A DNA stretch of 20,144 nt from Flavobacteriales bacterium UBA5939 (lineage in GTDB: Bacteria > Bacteroidota > Bacteroidia > Flavobacteriales > Schleiferiaceae). The stretch is taken from positions 1 to 20,144 of the forward strand of contig DJCX01000038.1 of assembly GCA_002430755.1 (NCBI GenBank), written 5' to 3'. Of the stretch, positions 7,289 to 15,272 are shown piece after piece. The position numbers were made by a program, and so were the translations under genes. Numbering within the stretch: the first letter of the stretch is position 1; every line of letters begins with the position of its first letter. The notes beneath the pieces were generated by a model that did not search any database, had not been told where the DNA came from, and saw only the letters and a program-made list of their open reading frames with translations.

Positions 7289-8518
7289 TTAGGCTTTCGT
7301 GTAGATCAAAGTAAAGGCGTACTCTTTGGCAAGGTAATCGTTGGCTACGCGCTGTAAGTCTGATGTGGTCAAGTCCCGTATTTGAGAAGCTACAAAATCA
7401 AAAGTGCTCACCTTCCCAAAATGAAGCAATGCACGGGCTGCGCCAATGGCACTGTTCAGACCATTTTCTTCTGCCAGTGCCATCTGACCGATGAATTGGT
7501 TTTTGGCCTTGCTCAATTGCAACGTTCCCAAGGGTTGACTGATAAATCTCTCGACTTCTTTATGTACCAGTTGTTCTGCCTTTTTTGTTTGAAGTGGGTC
7601 ACAGCCTAAGTAAATACCCAGCATTCCAACATCGCTGTACAGGTTCATGTAGCTTTCGATGTTATAAGCGATACCGTGCTTTTCGCGAATGTTTAATCCA
7701 AGACGGCTGTTCATCGCAGGTCCACCTAAGACATTGTTCAGTAACAAAAGTGCTCTTCTATCGCTGGAGTGAATCCCGGGTATGCGCCATCCGGTCATGA
7801 AATGGTCTTGAAATTGCGCTTCAGGGCTAACAATACGTTTGGGTGCAGTGGCAGCACTGTTTTCCGCGGACCATTGGTTTTCTGTGAGCGACCACCCTCC
7901 GAAGTATTCGCCAAGAATCGCTGTAATACGATCGCCACCGTATGGGCCGGTAACGGCGATTTTTATGCGCTCGGCCGTGTAGGTTCTGCTTTTAAACTCC
8001 AGGATGTCGTTACGACTTAGACCATCTACACTTTCAGGGGTGCCTAAAATATTTCTACCGAGGCCGTTTCCTTCGAATATAAGATCTTCAAAGTCGTCAA
8101 ATATGCGTTCTGAAGGAGTGTCTTTGTAGCTGAAAATCTCGTCTTTGATGACCTCTTTTTCCTTGGCCAATTCTCTTTCAGGAAATGTGCTGTCAATCAA
8201 CACATCACTCAGAAGTTCTACCGCTCGGCGTAGGTCACGCTTTAAAAAGCTCGCATGGATGATCGTCTCTTCTTTAGTAGTGTAGGCATTGAGTTCACCG
8301 CCTACATCGTCCAATCTACTCAAGATGTGGTAGGCCTTCCGGTTCTTGGTGCCCTTAAATAGGTTATGTTCGATAAAGTGTGCCAGTCCCTGCTGATGTT
8401 TCAGTTCGTCGCGGGAGCCCGCCTTAATGGCAACAGCAATGTGCGCAACCGTACTTTTCTTGTATTGAAAAGAACATTGAAGACCGTTCGTAAGAGTAAA
8501 GACGTCGCTGCGCTTCAT
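7289..8518 (-). CDS. M16 zinc peptidase, complete active site (processing-peptidase-like)
   Basis: This 409-residue M16B-type peptidase has the inverted zinc motif HFIEH at 47-51 (His 47, His 51, general base Glu 50) and the third ligand Glu 127, 76 residues after His 51. The C-terminal half carries the substrate-binding R/Y pair, R278 and Y285 in LNIREKHGIAY. With both elements in one chain it should work as a homodimer, like YmxG/PqqL-type or mitochondrial processing peptidase relatives. No signal peptide is present (it starts MKRSDVFTL), so it is probably cytoplasmic, unlike the two exported M16 proteins near the right edge. The start shares one base with the DUF4286 stop (TAATG). Substrate unknown. 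Confidence 0.94.
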   Translation of the reverse strand: MKRSDVFTLTNGLQCSFQYKKSTVAHIAVAIKAGSRDELKHQQGLAHFIEHNLFKGTKNRKAYHILSRLDDVGGELNAYTTKEETIIHASFLKRDLRRAVELLSDVLIDSTFPERELAKEKEVIKDEIFSYKDTPSERIFDDFEDLIFEGNGLGRNILGTPESVDGLSRNDILEFKSRTYTAERIKIAVTGPYGGDRITAILGEYFGGWSLTENQWSAENSAATAPKRIVSPEAQFQDHFMTGWRIPGIHSSDRRALLLLNNVLGGPAMNSRLGLNIREKHGIAYNIESYMNLYSDVGMLGIYLGCDPLQTKKAEQLVHKEVERFISQPLGTLQLSKAKNQFIGQMALAEENGLNSAIGAARALLHFGKVSTFDFVASQIRDLTTSDLQRVANDYLAKEYAFTLIYTKA

Positions 8519-8835
8519 TATTTTTCATCCAAAACTTCTAGCACCGTTCGGAAGGCGAGTGCATGTTCACCCCAGGCTTTTGCACTCTTTTCGCGCAGTG
8601 CACCCGCATACATTTGCATGTAGAGCTTTATGCTCTCTAGATCTGTAGCGCGGTACTGAACACTGTAACTCGGGTGGTCCTGTTCTTGTTCTGGGAACAC
8701 TTGCGTAAATATGAAGGATGTAAACATTCCCGTCTCCATAACCTCTGGGATATGTTCTTCTTTCATCCATTGGATCCAGCGCTCTTCGACGACGGGATTC
8801 ACAACGATCGTTACATTATAGATGTGTTCACTCAT
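8518..8835 (-). CDS. DUF4286 family protein
   Basis: This 105-residue small soluble protein matches the Bacteroidota DUF4286 pattern: the N-terminal strand YNVTIVVNP, W-x-x-W-M-K-E-EHIP-E-V (20-32), then TGMFTSF and SYSVQYRATDLESIKLY. The fold is expected to be a ferredoxin-like dimeric alpha/beta barrel, but no activity is known. It starts inside the stop of the TPR gene (ATGA overlap) and ends in a TAATG overlap with the M16 gene, so it is translated as part of that chain. A TACCTTTG just upstream lies only 4 nt from the ATG and inside codons of the TPR gene, so I do not regard it as a promoter. Confidence 0.85.
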   Translation of the reverse strand: MSEHIYNVTIVVNPVVEERWIQWMKEEHIPEVMETGMFTSFIFTQVFPEQEQDHPSYSVQYRATDLESIKLYMQMYAGALREKSAKAWGEHALAFRTVLEVLDEK

Positions 8836-10610
8836 AAGGCAAAGGTACGATACATTGTGCGGGCCTGTTCAGTGTAAAAGCCATTTGGATAGCTAATCAG
8901 ATAGTCCATGAGTGCCTCTATCGAAGAATCAGGGTCCAATTCAAATGCGGCCTTGGCGAAATAAAAATAAGCTTCTTCTTTCCACATGCCTTCCCCAGCG
9001 GCATTCTGAAGAACTAAAAAGCTTTGTTTCGCTTCTTGGAAGTGCCCCATGCTCAAGAGTAATTTCCCTTTTTTATACAAGAGATCATCGTAGACCTCAT
9101 TCGCCAGTAAGATGTTCTCTATCCTATTGTAAGCGTCCAAGGCCTTTTGTTGTTGCCCCATAATTTCATAGAGCATGGGAACTCGCAGAAGCTGTAGCCC
9201 TTCATAAAGGGTGTCTTCTACAGAGTTTGCAGCAATCAATAGGGCGTTCTCTAGAGCGTCATTAGCAATCTCTTTCGAGGTTGATTTTAGCAGGACTTCA
9301 AGTTGTGTCTTTGCCCAATCTATATCCCCGTCGTAGAAGGCGCACATGGCGCGAGCCAAGCGGCTTTCGTCACCTTCTTTTGAATCCCCGAGGAGGGTTT
9401 CTGCACGGGCAAATTCTATCAGCGCCTCATCGAATCGACCAGCTATTTGAAGAACGCTTGCATAACTCTTATAGGTCAAGCCTTCAGATAACGGTCTCGG
9501 ATAACGGATACGCAGTGCTGACATGATCTCTCTATAATCGGCAGCTAGCGTACTGTCTATTGTTTGGTGCTTGATTTTATATTCTTCACGCGCTAGTTCC
9601 CAACCAAAACAATTGCCGCATTGGCTGCCGTCAAATTCCGAGGTGAGCATTGCTGCTTGTTTTTCATCCAAGCGATCTAGAACACCAAGTTGTTCTATGA
9701 GTGCCTGATTCAGCCATCCGCCCTGCACCATGGATGGTTTTGAATGAATCATAAAATCATAGACTTTCGAAGCGAGTTCATACTGCTCAATGTCCCTGGC
9801 ATCGCGTGCAATATTCATTAGCTCATTGGCTCTGAAGTCGTCACTTTTTGCCTTGGCTTTTAACCATCTGAAGGCCCGCTCGTACTCACCTAATTCACGA
9901 TAAACGAACAATAAAAGGCTCTCAAATACGCCTACATCACCGCCGGCTTGAATGCGCGAAATAAGAGCTTCTTTCGCAGCATTAGCATGGGCACCAGACA
10001 TATCATCTCCGATATTTTGAGTCATGCGTAATTTGATGTTGTTCAAATAACCGCGGTTTTCATCGATGGCCTTTAAATAGGCTTTATACTGGGCGTCTAT
10101 GTCTCCAAGTTGGGCATACAATTGCGCCCTTTCGAAAGAGACATTGAGTTTGGGTTGTCTTTGTTCGGCCAACTCATAGATTGTGATAGCCTCTTTCAAA
10201 AGACCATATTTTTCTAATACTCGTGCAACGGCTCTTGAAGAATAAGGGTTCTTTACGACCTGTATTTCAATATTTTCCCATTGCGGCCCTTTCTTACCAA
10301 GCCTTCCGCTGAGCACCCAATAATCAACCGTGTATTGTGGGCGAGCATCGCCAAAGCGTTTGCTTTGCTTTCTGACGAGTTTAAGCGCAGCTGAGGTGTC
10401 ACTACTTAATAAAAAAGCATCGAGTAACTTTTCATAGCTCGGCCCTTGAGGATTGGCATTATAATGGGGCTGCAGACAATCAATAGCACGTGCATAATTG
10501 CCCTGCATGATTAGGGTATCACATGTACGTATATTCATGGTGGGCTGTGACCTTTGGGCCAAGCCAAACAGCGGAATAAAAAGAAAAAGAAGTAATCTAC
10601 TCAGGCGCAT
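8832..10610 (-). CDS. Exported TPR-repeat protein with CxxC
   Basis: This 592-residue protein has an N-terminal signal peptide (MRLSRLLLFLFIPLFGLAQ, cleavage near 19-20) and is otherwise helical with TPR-like repeats. Examples are around 38-50 (GNYARAIDCLQPHY), 135-180 (LLKEAITIYELAEQ), 250-265 (GEYERAFRWL), 385-400 and a clear C-terminal set (about 475-560: QQKALDAYNRIENI, GHFQEAKQSFLVLQ). C331-G-N-C334 forms a CxxC in the middle; other Cys are at 30 and 45. It is probably a periplasmic or outer-membrane-associated scaffold; no enzyme motif is seen. Its start overlaps the end of the lipoprotein gene by 14 nt, which favours the two proteins acting together. Function unknown. Confidence 0.85.
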   Translation of the reverse strand: MRLSRLLLFLFIPLFGLAQRSQPTMNIRTCDTLIMQGNYARAIDCLQPHYNANPQGPSYEKLLDAFLLSSDTSAALKLVRKQSKRFGDARPQYTVDYWVLSGRLGKKGPQWENIEIQVVKNPYSSRAVARVLEKYGLLKEAITIYELAEQRQPKLNVSFERAQLYAQLGDIDAQYKAYLKAIDENRGYLNNIKLRMTQNIGDDMSGAHANAAKEALISRIQAGGDVGVFESLLLFVYRELGEYERAFRWLKAKAKSDDFRANELMNIARDARDIEQYELASKVYDFMIHSKPSMVQGGWLNQALIEQLGVLDRLDEKQAAMLTSEFDGSQCGNCFGWELAREEYKIKHQTIDSTLAADYREIMSALRIRYPRPLSEGLTYKSYASVLQIAGRFDEALIEFARAETLLGDSKEGDESRLARAMCAFYDGDIDWAKTQLEVLLKSTSKEIANDALENALLIAANSVEDTLYEGLQLLRVPMLYEIMGQQQKALDAYNRIENILLANEVYDDLLYKKGKLLLSMGHFQEAKQSFLVLQNAAGEGMWKEEAYFYFAKAAFELDPDSSIEALMDYLISYPNGFYTEQARTMYRTFAL

Positions 10611-11163
10611 TGGTCGCTAAGATATAGTTCTTTAGCGAGTCTAAATCGGCCATCAGAGCGTCGTGTTTTCGGAGGCATTCAAAACAACCGCCATAGCTTT
10701 TATTAATCCTACGGTCTGCATCTCTTAAGACGAAAGCTTCATCGTTGAAGTATTTCACTGCGCTGGCACTATCAATATCGCCATTTCTGACTGTCGATTG
10801 GAGGTTGGTTAATTGCGTGCTGTTGTATTTAGGGTCCAATTCTGTCGTGTAACTACCCACCACACGGCCGTAGTATTTTACGCAATTGTCCATTTGAAAT
10901 AAGGGCCCTGTAAATACTTCTTTGGGAATCTGCAGCGCCATCATTTCATCGACATGTGCAAGGAAAAATACTTGATGCTCACCCATTTCTAGATACGCGG
11001 CATTCACTCTAGCGCTATCCACGCTCTGTATTACAGCTTCATGGCTTTCACTTAAGACAACCATGGAATCTAGCCTATCAACCATTTCCGCTTGCCAGGA
11101 TACTTGCGGTGCGCAAGAGCCTACTCCAAGAAGCAGAAGTGAGAGAAGTAGTAAACGATACAT
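10597..11163 (-). CDS. Lipoprotein with CxxC near the C-terminus, unknown function
   Basis: The protein has 188 residues. The signal peptide MYRLLLLSLLLLGVGSC ends in a lipobox with the lipidated Cys at 17, so it is a membrane-anchored lipoprotein. The mature part is mainly helical. It contains C94 (MDNCVKYYG) and a CFEC motif at 150-153 followed by LRKHD. I do not recognise the family. The CxxC could be a metal or haem site (though not CxxCH) or a disulfide. The gene starts in a TAATG overlap with serS and overlaps the following TPR gene by 14 nt, which also encodes an exported protein with CxxC. Linkage to serS is probably only transcriptional. Confidence 0.8.
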   Translation of the reverse strand: MYRLLLLSLLLLGVGSCAPQVSWQAEMVDRLDSMVVLSESHEAVIQSVDSARVNAAYLEMGEHQVFFLAHVDEMMALQIPKEVFTGPLFQMDNCVKYYGRVVGSYTTELDPKYNSTQLTNLQSTVRNGDIDSASAVKYFNDEAFVLRDADRRINKSYGGCFECLRKHDALMADLDSLKNYILATNAPE

Positions 11164-12434
11164 TATTTGATAATGTCGAAACCGGTGTAAGAAACGAGCG
11201 CTTCAGGGATTTTAATTCCTTCTGGTGTTTGGTGGTTTTCAAGTAGTGCAGCCAACACACGAGGAAGAGCCATCGCAGATCCATTTAAAGTATGGCAAAG
11301 CTGTGTTTTACCATTCTCATCCCTGTAGCGAAGCTTCAAACGATTCGCCTGGAAGGTTTCAAAATTGGACACAGAGCTTACTTCTAACCAACGTTCTTGT
11401 GCAGCACTGTAGACTTCAAAGTCGTATGTCAATGCTGAAGTAAAACCAGCATCGCCACCACAAAGTCTTAGGATACGGTATGGCAATTCGAGCTTGTCCA
11501 AAAGGCTAGCCACGTGTGCCACCATTTCATCCAATAGCGCGTAAGAGCTTTCAGGGTCAGTGATGCTAACAATTTCTACTTTATCGAACTGGTGCAGTCG
11601 GTTTAAGCCACGTACATCTTTACCGTAAGAGCCTGCTTCGCGACGGAAACACGGCGTATAGCCCGTACTCTTGATTGGGAAATCTGCAGCTTTTACAATT
11701 TCGTCACGGAAGATATTGGTAATAGGCACCTCCGCGGTTGGAATAGCATACAACCCGTCCAAAGGCATTTCATACATCTGACCCTCCTTATCTGGAAGTT
11801 GTCCCGTTCCATAACCTGAGGCAGCATTCACGAAGTGCGGCGGTTGGTATTCCGTATATCCTGCAGCTCTGTTCTCGTCAAGGAAGAAGTTGATCATAGC
11901 GCGCTGAAGGCGTGCGCCGTGATTGACATAAACAGGGAAACCAGCACCACTGATTTTTACACCTAATTCAAAGTCAATGAGGTTGTAATCGGAAGCCAAA
12001 TCCCAGTGCGGCTTTGCACCTTCGTGCAGGGTTGGAATTTCCCCTTTGCGGCTAACTTCTTCGTTGTCTTTCTCATCTTTTCCAGCAGGAACGCTCTCGT
12101 GAGGAACATTTGGAAGGGTAAGGATGAGGTTGTGTTCTTTTTCTTCGAGGCCTTGAAGTTCTTCGTTCAAAGCTTTGATATCTTGCTTCAAGGCGCCAGT
12201 TTCGGCTTTGAGTTCATTTGCCTCAGAACCTTTACCAGATTTGAATAATTGGCCAATTTCTTTAGCCAATGCATTACTACGCGCCTGTTTTTCCTCCATT
12301 TGATGACGGATTCCACGGCGCTGTGCATCCAGGTCAATTAAGTCGTTCACCGTTTGAGTGGCATCTATACCTCTCTTTTTCAATCCTTCAATGATTGCTT
12401 CCGGTTGTTGTCTGATGCGCTGGATCTGCAGCAT
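11163..12434 (-). CDS. serS: Seryl-tRNA synthetase
   Basis: This class II synthetase of 423 residues (normal length about 425-430) charges tRNA-Ser and tRNA-Sec with serine in the cytoplasm. The N-terminal helical arm (about 30-105, Glu/Lys/Ala heptads such as EELQGLEEKEHNL) is the antiparallel coiled coil that grips the long variable arm of tRNA-Ser. The catalytic core has the TAEVPITN stretch (233-240), motif 2 FRREAGSYGKD (263-273) and motif 3 NGSAMALPRVLAALLENHQ (384-402). It lies 13 nt after the NifU-C gene and overlaps the next lipoprotein gene by one base (TAATG), so an essential gene drives expression of the downstream set. Confidence 0.98.
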   Translation of the reverse strand: MLQIQRIRQQPEAIIEGLKKRGIDATQTVNDLIDLDAQRRGIRHQMEEKQARSNALAKEIGQLFKSGKGSEANELKAETGALKQDIKALNEELQGLEEKEHNLILTLPNVPHESVPAGKDEKDNEEVSRKGEIPTLHEGAKPHWDLASDYNLIDFELGVKISGAGFPVYVNHGARLQRAMINFFLDENRAAGYTEYQPPHFVNAASGYGTGQLPDKEGQMYEMPLDGLYAIPTAEVPITNIFRDEIVKAADFPIKSTGYTPCFRREAGSYGKDVRGLNRLHQFDKVEIVSITDPESSYALLDEMVAHVASLLDKLELPYRILRLCGGDAGFTSALTYDFEVYSAAQERWLEVSSVSNFETFQANRLKLRYRDENGKTQLCHTLNGSAMALPRVLAALLENHQTPEGIKIPEALVSYTGFDIIK

Positions 12435-12447
12435 AATAAATAGTGGT

Positions 12448-12681
12448 TTAAGCCTCGATGGCTATGACGCGCTCGATTTCAGGCGCATATTTTTTAATGG
12501 TGGTTTCTATCCCGCCTTTTAGGGTGAAGTCGCTCACTTTACAGCCAACACAAGCCCCGTGGAACTGAACTTCCACTGTCGTCCCATCAATATTCACTAG
12601 ACTGACGTCTCCTCCGTCATTGGCAAGAAACGGACGAACCTCGTCTAGGGCTTTCTCGATTTTGTCTGTTAGCGTACTCAC
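12448..12681 (-). CDS. NifU C-terminal-domain Fe-S scaffold protein
   Basis: The protein has 77 residues starting at a GTG (12679-12681). This start gives MSTLTDKIEKALDEVRPFL, the normal beginning of stand-alone NifU-C/NfuA-type proteins, and leaves a 7-nt gap after the mrp stop. A longer reading from 12765 would run through the 3' end of mrp and is not supported. The cluster ligand pair CVGC is at 44-47, followed by the usual KVSDFTLKGGIE. Two such chains are expected to share a 4Fe-4S cluster for delivery to target proteins in the cytoplasm. Position directly behind mrp fits a combined Fe-S carrier role. Confidence 0.93.
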   Translation of the reverse strand: MSTLTDKIEKALDEVRPFLANDGGDVSLVNIDGTTVEVQFHGACVGCKVSDFTLKGGIETTIKKYAPEIERVIAIEA

Positions 12682-12688
12682 TTTTCTA

Positions 12689-13813
12689 TCATTTTGTCGA
12701 GCATCCGGCCATTGTTGTAATGCGGACAATCTCGGTTGGCGGTAGGTTTTCGTTGCGCTTAGCAACTTCGCTTACAATATTACGAGCGATTTCCTCAAAA
12801 GCCAACGGAATATTTGTTCCCTCTTGAAGTGCGGCAGGACGACCTACATCACCTGCTTCGCGAATGCTTTGAATTAATGGTAATTCACCCAAGAAAGGCA
12901 CATCCAATGACTTCGCCATGTTTCGTGCCCCTTCTTTACCGAATAAATAGTATTTGTTCTCCGGTAATTCAGGCGGTGTGAAATAGCTCATGTTTTCTAA
13001 AATCCCCAATACTGGAACGTTGATTTGGTCCATTTGGAACATCGCTACCCCTTTTCGGCAATCGGCCAAGGCCACCTTTTGCGGTGTACTCACGATGGCC
13101 GCGCCTGTAACGGGAACATTTTGAACCATACTAAGATGTATATCACCAGTGCCCGGTGGCAAATCAATCAACAAAAAGTCGAGTTCACCCCAGTGTGTAT
13201 CGTGAATCATCTGCGTCAACGCCTTCGTTGCCATGGCGCCACGCCAAACAACGGCCTGATCCATGTTGGCAAAGAACCCGATAGACATGATTTTTACACC
13301 ATAGCCGTCCACAGGTCCCATCTTATTTTTGCCATCGACATTGACGGTCATAGGCTTGGCGTGCTGAATGTCAAACATCAATGGCGCTGAAGGACCATAG
13401 ATATCAGCATCAATCAACCCGACTTTGAATCCCATCTTTTTCAATGCAATGGCCAAATTTGCAGTAACGGTGCTTTTGCCAACGCCACCTTTGCCGGATG
13501 CAATAGCTATGATGTTCTGAACTCCTGGAATAGGCGCTCCTTTGATGACATTGCTCGCTTCTTCTTTGGCTTTTTCGCTTACTGTAATATTCACGACCAC
13601 CTTAGCTTTGACATTTACCTCGTCATGGATGGCTTTCATGATATCTACTTCAAGCTTCTTTTTCGCCTGAAGGGTAGGGCTGATGCTCTCGGCGTCTACA
13701 ATCACCTCGTCACCAAAAACTTGAATATTGCGTACCAACTCAGCGGCGACTATATTTTCCGCTTTAGTCGTACCCACTTTTTCGAGTGCCTTGAGGATAT
13801 CTGATTTTTTCAT
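12689..13813 (-). CDS. mrp: Mrp/ApbC-type P-loop ATPase (Fe-S cluster carrier)
   Basis: This 374-residue protein has an N-terminal MIP18/DUF59 domain (about 1-80) and a ParA/Mrp NTPase domain. The deviant Walker A is SGKGGVGKST (106-115), switch I is LIDADIYGPSAP, Walker B is LLIDLPPGTGD, and the family block follows as QNVPVTGAAIVSTPQKVALAD. After ENMSYFT, where many Mrp/ApbC proteins carry the bridging CxxC, this protein reads TPPELPENKYY with no Cys. Its only cysteines are in ADCRKG and near the C-terminus (AGCSTK). Fe-S carriage is therefore inferred from the family, not from ligands. It is the first gene of the eight-gene cluster, with a candidate promoter just upstream. Confidence 0.94.
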   Translation of the reverse strand: MKKSDILKALEKVGTTKAENIVAAELVRNIQVFGDEVIVDAESISPTLQAKKKLEVDIMKAIHDEVNVKAKVVVNITVSEKAKEEASNVIKGAPIPGVQNIIAIASGKGGVGKSTVTANLAIALKKMGFKVGLIDADIYGPSAPLMFDIQHAKPMTVNVDGKNKMGPVDGYGVKIMSIGFFANMDQAVVWRGAMATKALTQMIHDTHWGELDFLLIDLPPGTGDIHLSMVQNVPVTGAAIVSTPQKVALADCRKGVAMFQMDQINVPVLGILENMSYFTPPELPENKYYLFGKEGARNMAKSLDVPFLGELPLIQSIREAGDVGRPAALQEGTNIPLAFEEIARNIVSEVAKRNENLPPTEIVRITTMAGCSTK

Positions 13814-13831
13814 GCGTAAAGAATTCTATTG

Positions 13832-13839
13832 CAAAAGTA
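13832..13839 (-). promoter_or_regulatory. Candidate -7 element for mrp operon
   Basis: The minus strand reads TACTTTTG, an exact match to TAnnTTTG, 18 nt upstream of the mrp ATG in the 60-nt divergent gap with the reductase-like gene. No good TTG/TTTG -33 element is seen 17-23 nt further up. It is the only promoter-like signal ahead of the mrp-to-methyltransferase cluster. Confidence 0.45.
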
Positions 13840-13873
13840 ATAACCACTACTTTCACGACAGCGTAGATTGCCA

Positions 13874-14953
13874 ATGGATTCCACAGACACTTTGTTTATA
13901 ACAGGCGCAACAGGACAATTAGGAGCTTTCGTCCTTGCAGAGCTTCTTGGTAAGCTTTCTTACGAGGGTCATGCCGGACCAATTCTTTGCGCAAAACGCT
14001 CTACTTCGTCTTGGCAGCAGCTGGAAATGACTGAACATTTCCTTGGTCTAAAATCACAGCAGCTCACAAGTGCTCAACATGTTTATTGGGTGGAATGCGA
14101 TATCAGCGACGCGCACCAGGTCCAGAATGCTATTGTAGAATGCTGTCAAGAAAACAACATCGGCCTTCCTACTGAGATCATCCACGCAGCGGCAACCATT
14201 AATATTAGTCCCTCAGCTCCTCAAACCACAAACAATGAGAAGCTTACAGATCAGATGGTGTTATTGGGCGAGTTGTTAGGGGTGCGACATTTTACGCACA
14301 TAAGCTCCATTGCTGTGATGGGTGGTACGGCTCTCCTTGGCGAAGAAGAGACTATATCGCCAGAGCACTTTCATCCCAACAGGTCTGATGCGTTTTTGTC
14401 GAATTATGCCTTAGGTAAAATAGCCAGTGAGCTGAGAGTTTGGGCAGGGCAAGCCGAAGGGTTATCTATATCCATTATCCGTCCTGGTGTGATCTTGGGA
14501 ATGGGACCAATGGGCAATGCACCTCAAGAATTATGGTTGCGTGCTTTTCAGTCTAAGCGCCCAATTGCTACTGACGGCTCCTCTGGAATAGTTGATGTGA
14601 GGGATGTAGCTGCAATTACTGTGAAAGCGCATCGTGAGCGAATTCAGGGACCAACCATTGCTGTTGCTGAAAATCTGCCTTTTTATGAGTTAATCGAAAG
14701 GATGGGTGCAGTAATGAAAAACAAAAACCGGATAACTGTTTTTCACTCAGAACCTTGGTTAGATCGCATGCGTGCTGTTGGTTTTTTGAGAAGAGTTCCT
14801 GTGATAGGAAAATTCTTCACTCCACAGGTGCGAATCATGCTGTTTTCTAAAACGAAATACGACGGCAGTAGTGGAGGTGCAGTTCATTCTTACCGTTCTT
14901 TGGATAAGACTTTGAATGATTTCGGAACCTTTTTACATAAGGCCTGGAAATAA
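13874..14953 (+). CDS. NAD(P)-dependent extended SDR, thioester-reductase/epimerase-like
   Basis: The ATG at 13874 gives 359 residues; a TTG two codons upstream is less likely. The Rossmann motif TGATGQLG lies at 10-17, near the start, so the protein is cytoplasmic with no signal peptide. SDR landmarks are the IIHAAATINI strand (NAD contact), the active-site Ser region FTHISSIAVMGG and the YxxxK motif in SNYALGKIASE, followed by SIIRPGVILG. The overall layout (male-sterility/NAD_binding_4 style, IIHAAA and ISSIAV) resembles thioester reductase-like and 3-beta-HSD-type extended SDRs. The substrate is not evident. It is monocistronic, divergent from mrp and closed by a hairpin terminator. Confidence 0.85.
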   Translation: MDSTDTLFITGATGQLGAFVLAELLGKLSYEGHAGPILCAKRSTSSWQQLEMTEHFLGLKSQQLTSAQHVYWVECDISDAHQVQNAIVECCQENNIGLPTEIIHAAATINISPSAPQTTNNEKLTDQMVLLGELLGVRHFTHISSIAVMGGTALLGEEETISPEHFHPNRSDAFLSNYALGKIASELRVWAGQAEGLSISIIRPGVILGMGPMGNAPQELWLRAFQSKRPIATDGSSGIVDVRDVAAITVKAHRERIQGPTIAVAENLPFYELIERMGAVMKNKNRITVFHSEPWLDRMRAVGFLRRVPVIGKFFTPQVRIMLFSKTKYDGSSGGAVHSYRSLDKTLNDFGTFLHKAWK

Positions 14954-14984
14954 AAAAGAGCCGTACCAATGGCACAGCTCTTTT
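14952..14984. terminator. Bidirectional terminator between the SDR gene and rpmA
   Basis: Arms 14958-14967 and 14971-14980 pair around a 3-nt loop. On the minus strand all 10 bp pair (two G:U wobbles), and T runs follow on that strand (from 14957 down to 14952). On the + strand two mismatches remain, but AAAA/TTTT extends the outer stem and TTTT follows at 14981-14984. It lies between convergent stops (14953 and 15008), so it can end both transcripts. Confidence 0.8.
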
Positions 14985-15007
14985 CTTGAGTCTAAACGAA
15001 GTTGCTA

Positions 15008-15265
15008 TTAAGCGTTAGGGATAACGCTTACGTAGCTCTTGTTGTCTTTTTTCTTGCGGAATTCAACTTTGCCGTCTACAAGTGCGAACAATGTGTGGTC
15101 TTTACCAACACCTACATTCTCACCAGCATTGTGTTTTGTACCACGCTGACGTACGATGATATTTCCTGCGATTGCTTCTTGGCCACCAAAGATTTTGATA
15201 CCCAATCGTTTACTTGCTGATTCGCGTCCGTTTTTCGAACTACCGACACCTTTCTTGTGAGCCAT
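15008..15265 (-). CDS. rpmA: 50S ribosomal protein L27
   Basis: This 85-residue protein is standard bacterial L27: it starts MAHKKGVGSSKNGRES, followed by SKRLGIKIFGGQ, IVRQRGTKHNAGENVGVGKDHTLFA and a basic end. It begins directly with MAHKKG, without the cleavable N-terminal extension found in Firmicutes L27. The basic N-terminal tail reaches toward the peptidyl-transferase centre. It lies 7 nt after rplU, the near-universal rplU-rpmA order, and shares its promoter. It ends 24 nt before the bidirectional terminator. Confidence 0.98.
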   Translation of the reverse strand: MAHKKGVGSSKNGRESASKRLGIKIFGGQEAIAGNIIVRQRGTKHNAGENVGVGKDHTLFALVDGKVEFRKKKDNKSYVSVIPNA

Positions 15266-15272
15266 ATCTTAA

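Noticed and set aside
8840..8847. TACCTTTG (minus strand) ahead of the DUF4286 gene
   Set aside because: It lies inside the last TPR-gene codons and only 4 nt from the ATG, with no -33 partner; more likely chance.
12682..12765. Longer N-terminus for the NifU-C protein starting at 12765
   Set aside because: It would run through the 3' end of mrp in another frame and adds residues unlike the family; the GTG at 12681 gives the usual length.
13025..13390. 121-codon open frame on the + strand opposite mrp
   Set aside because: It is fully antisense to the conserved ATPase domain, has no recognisable motif or promoter, and is a shadow frame.
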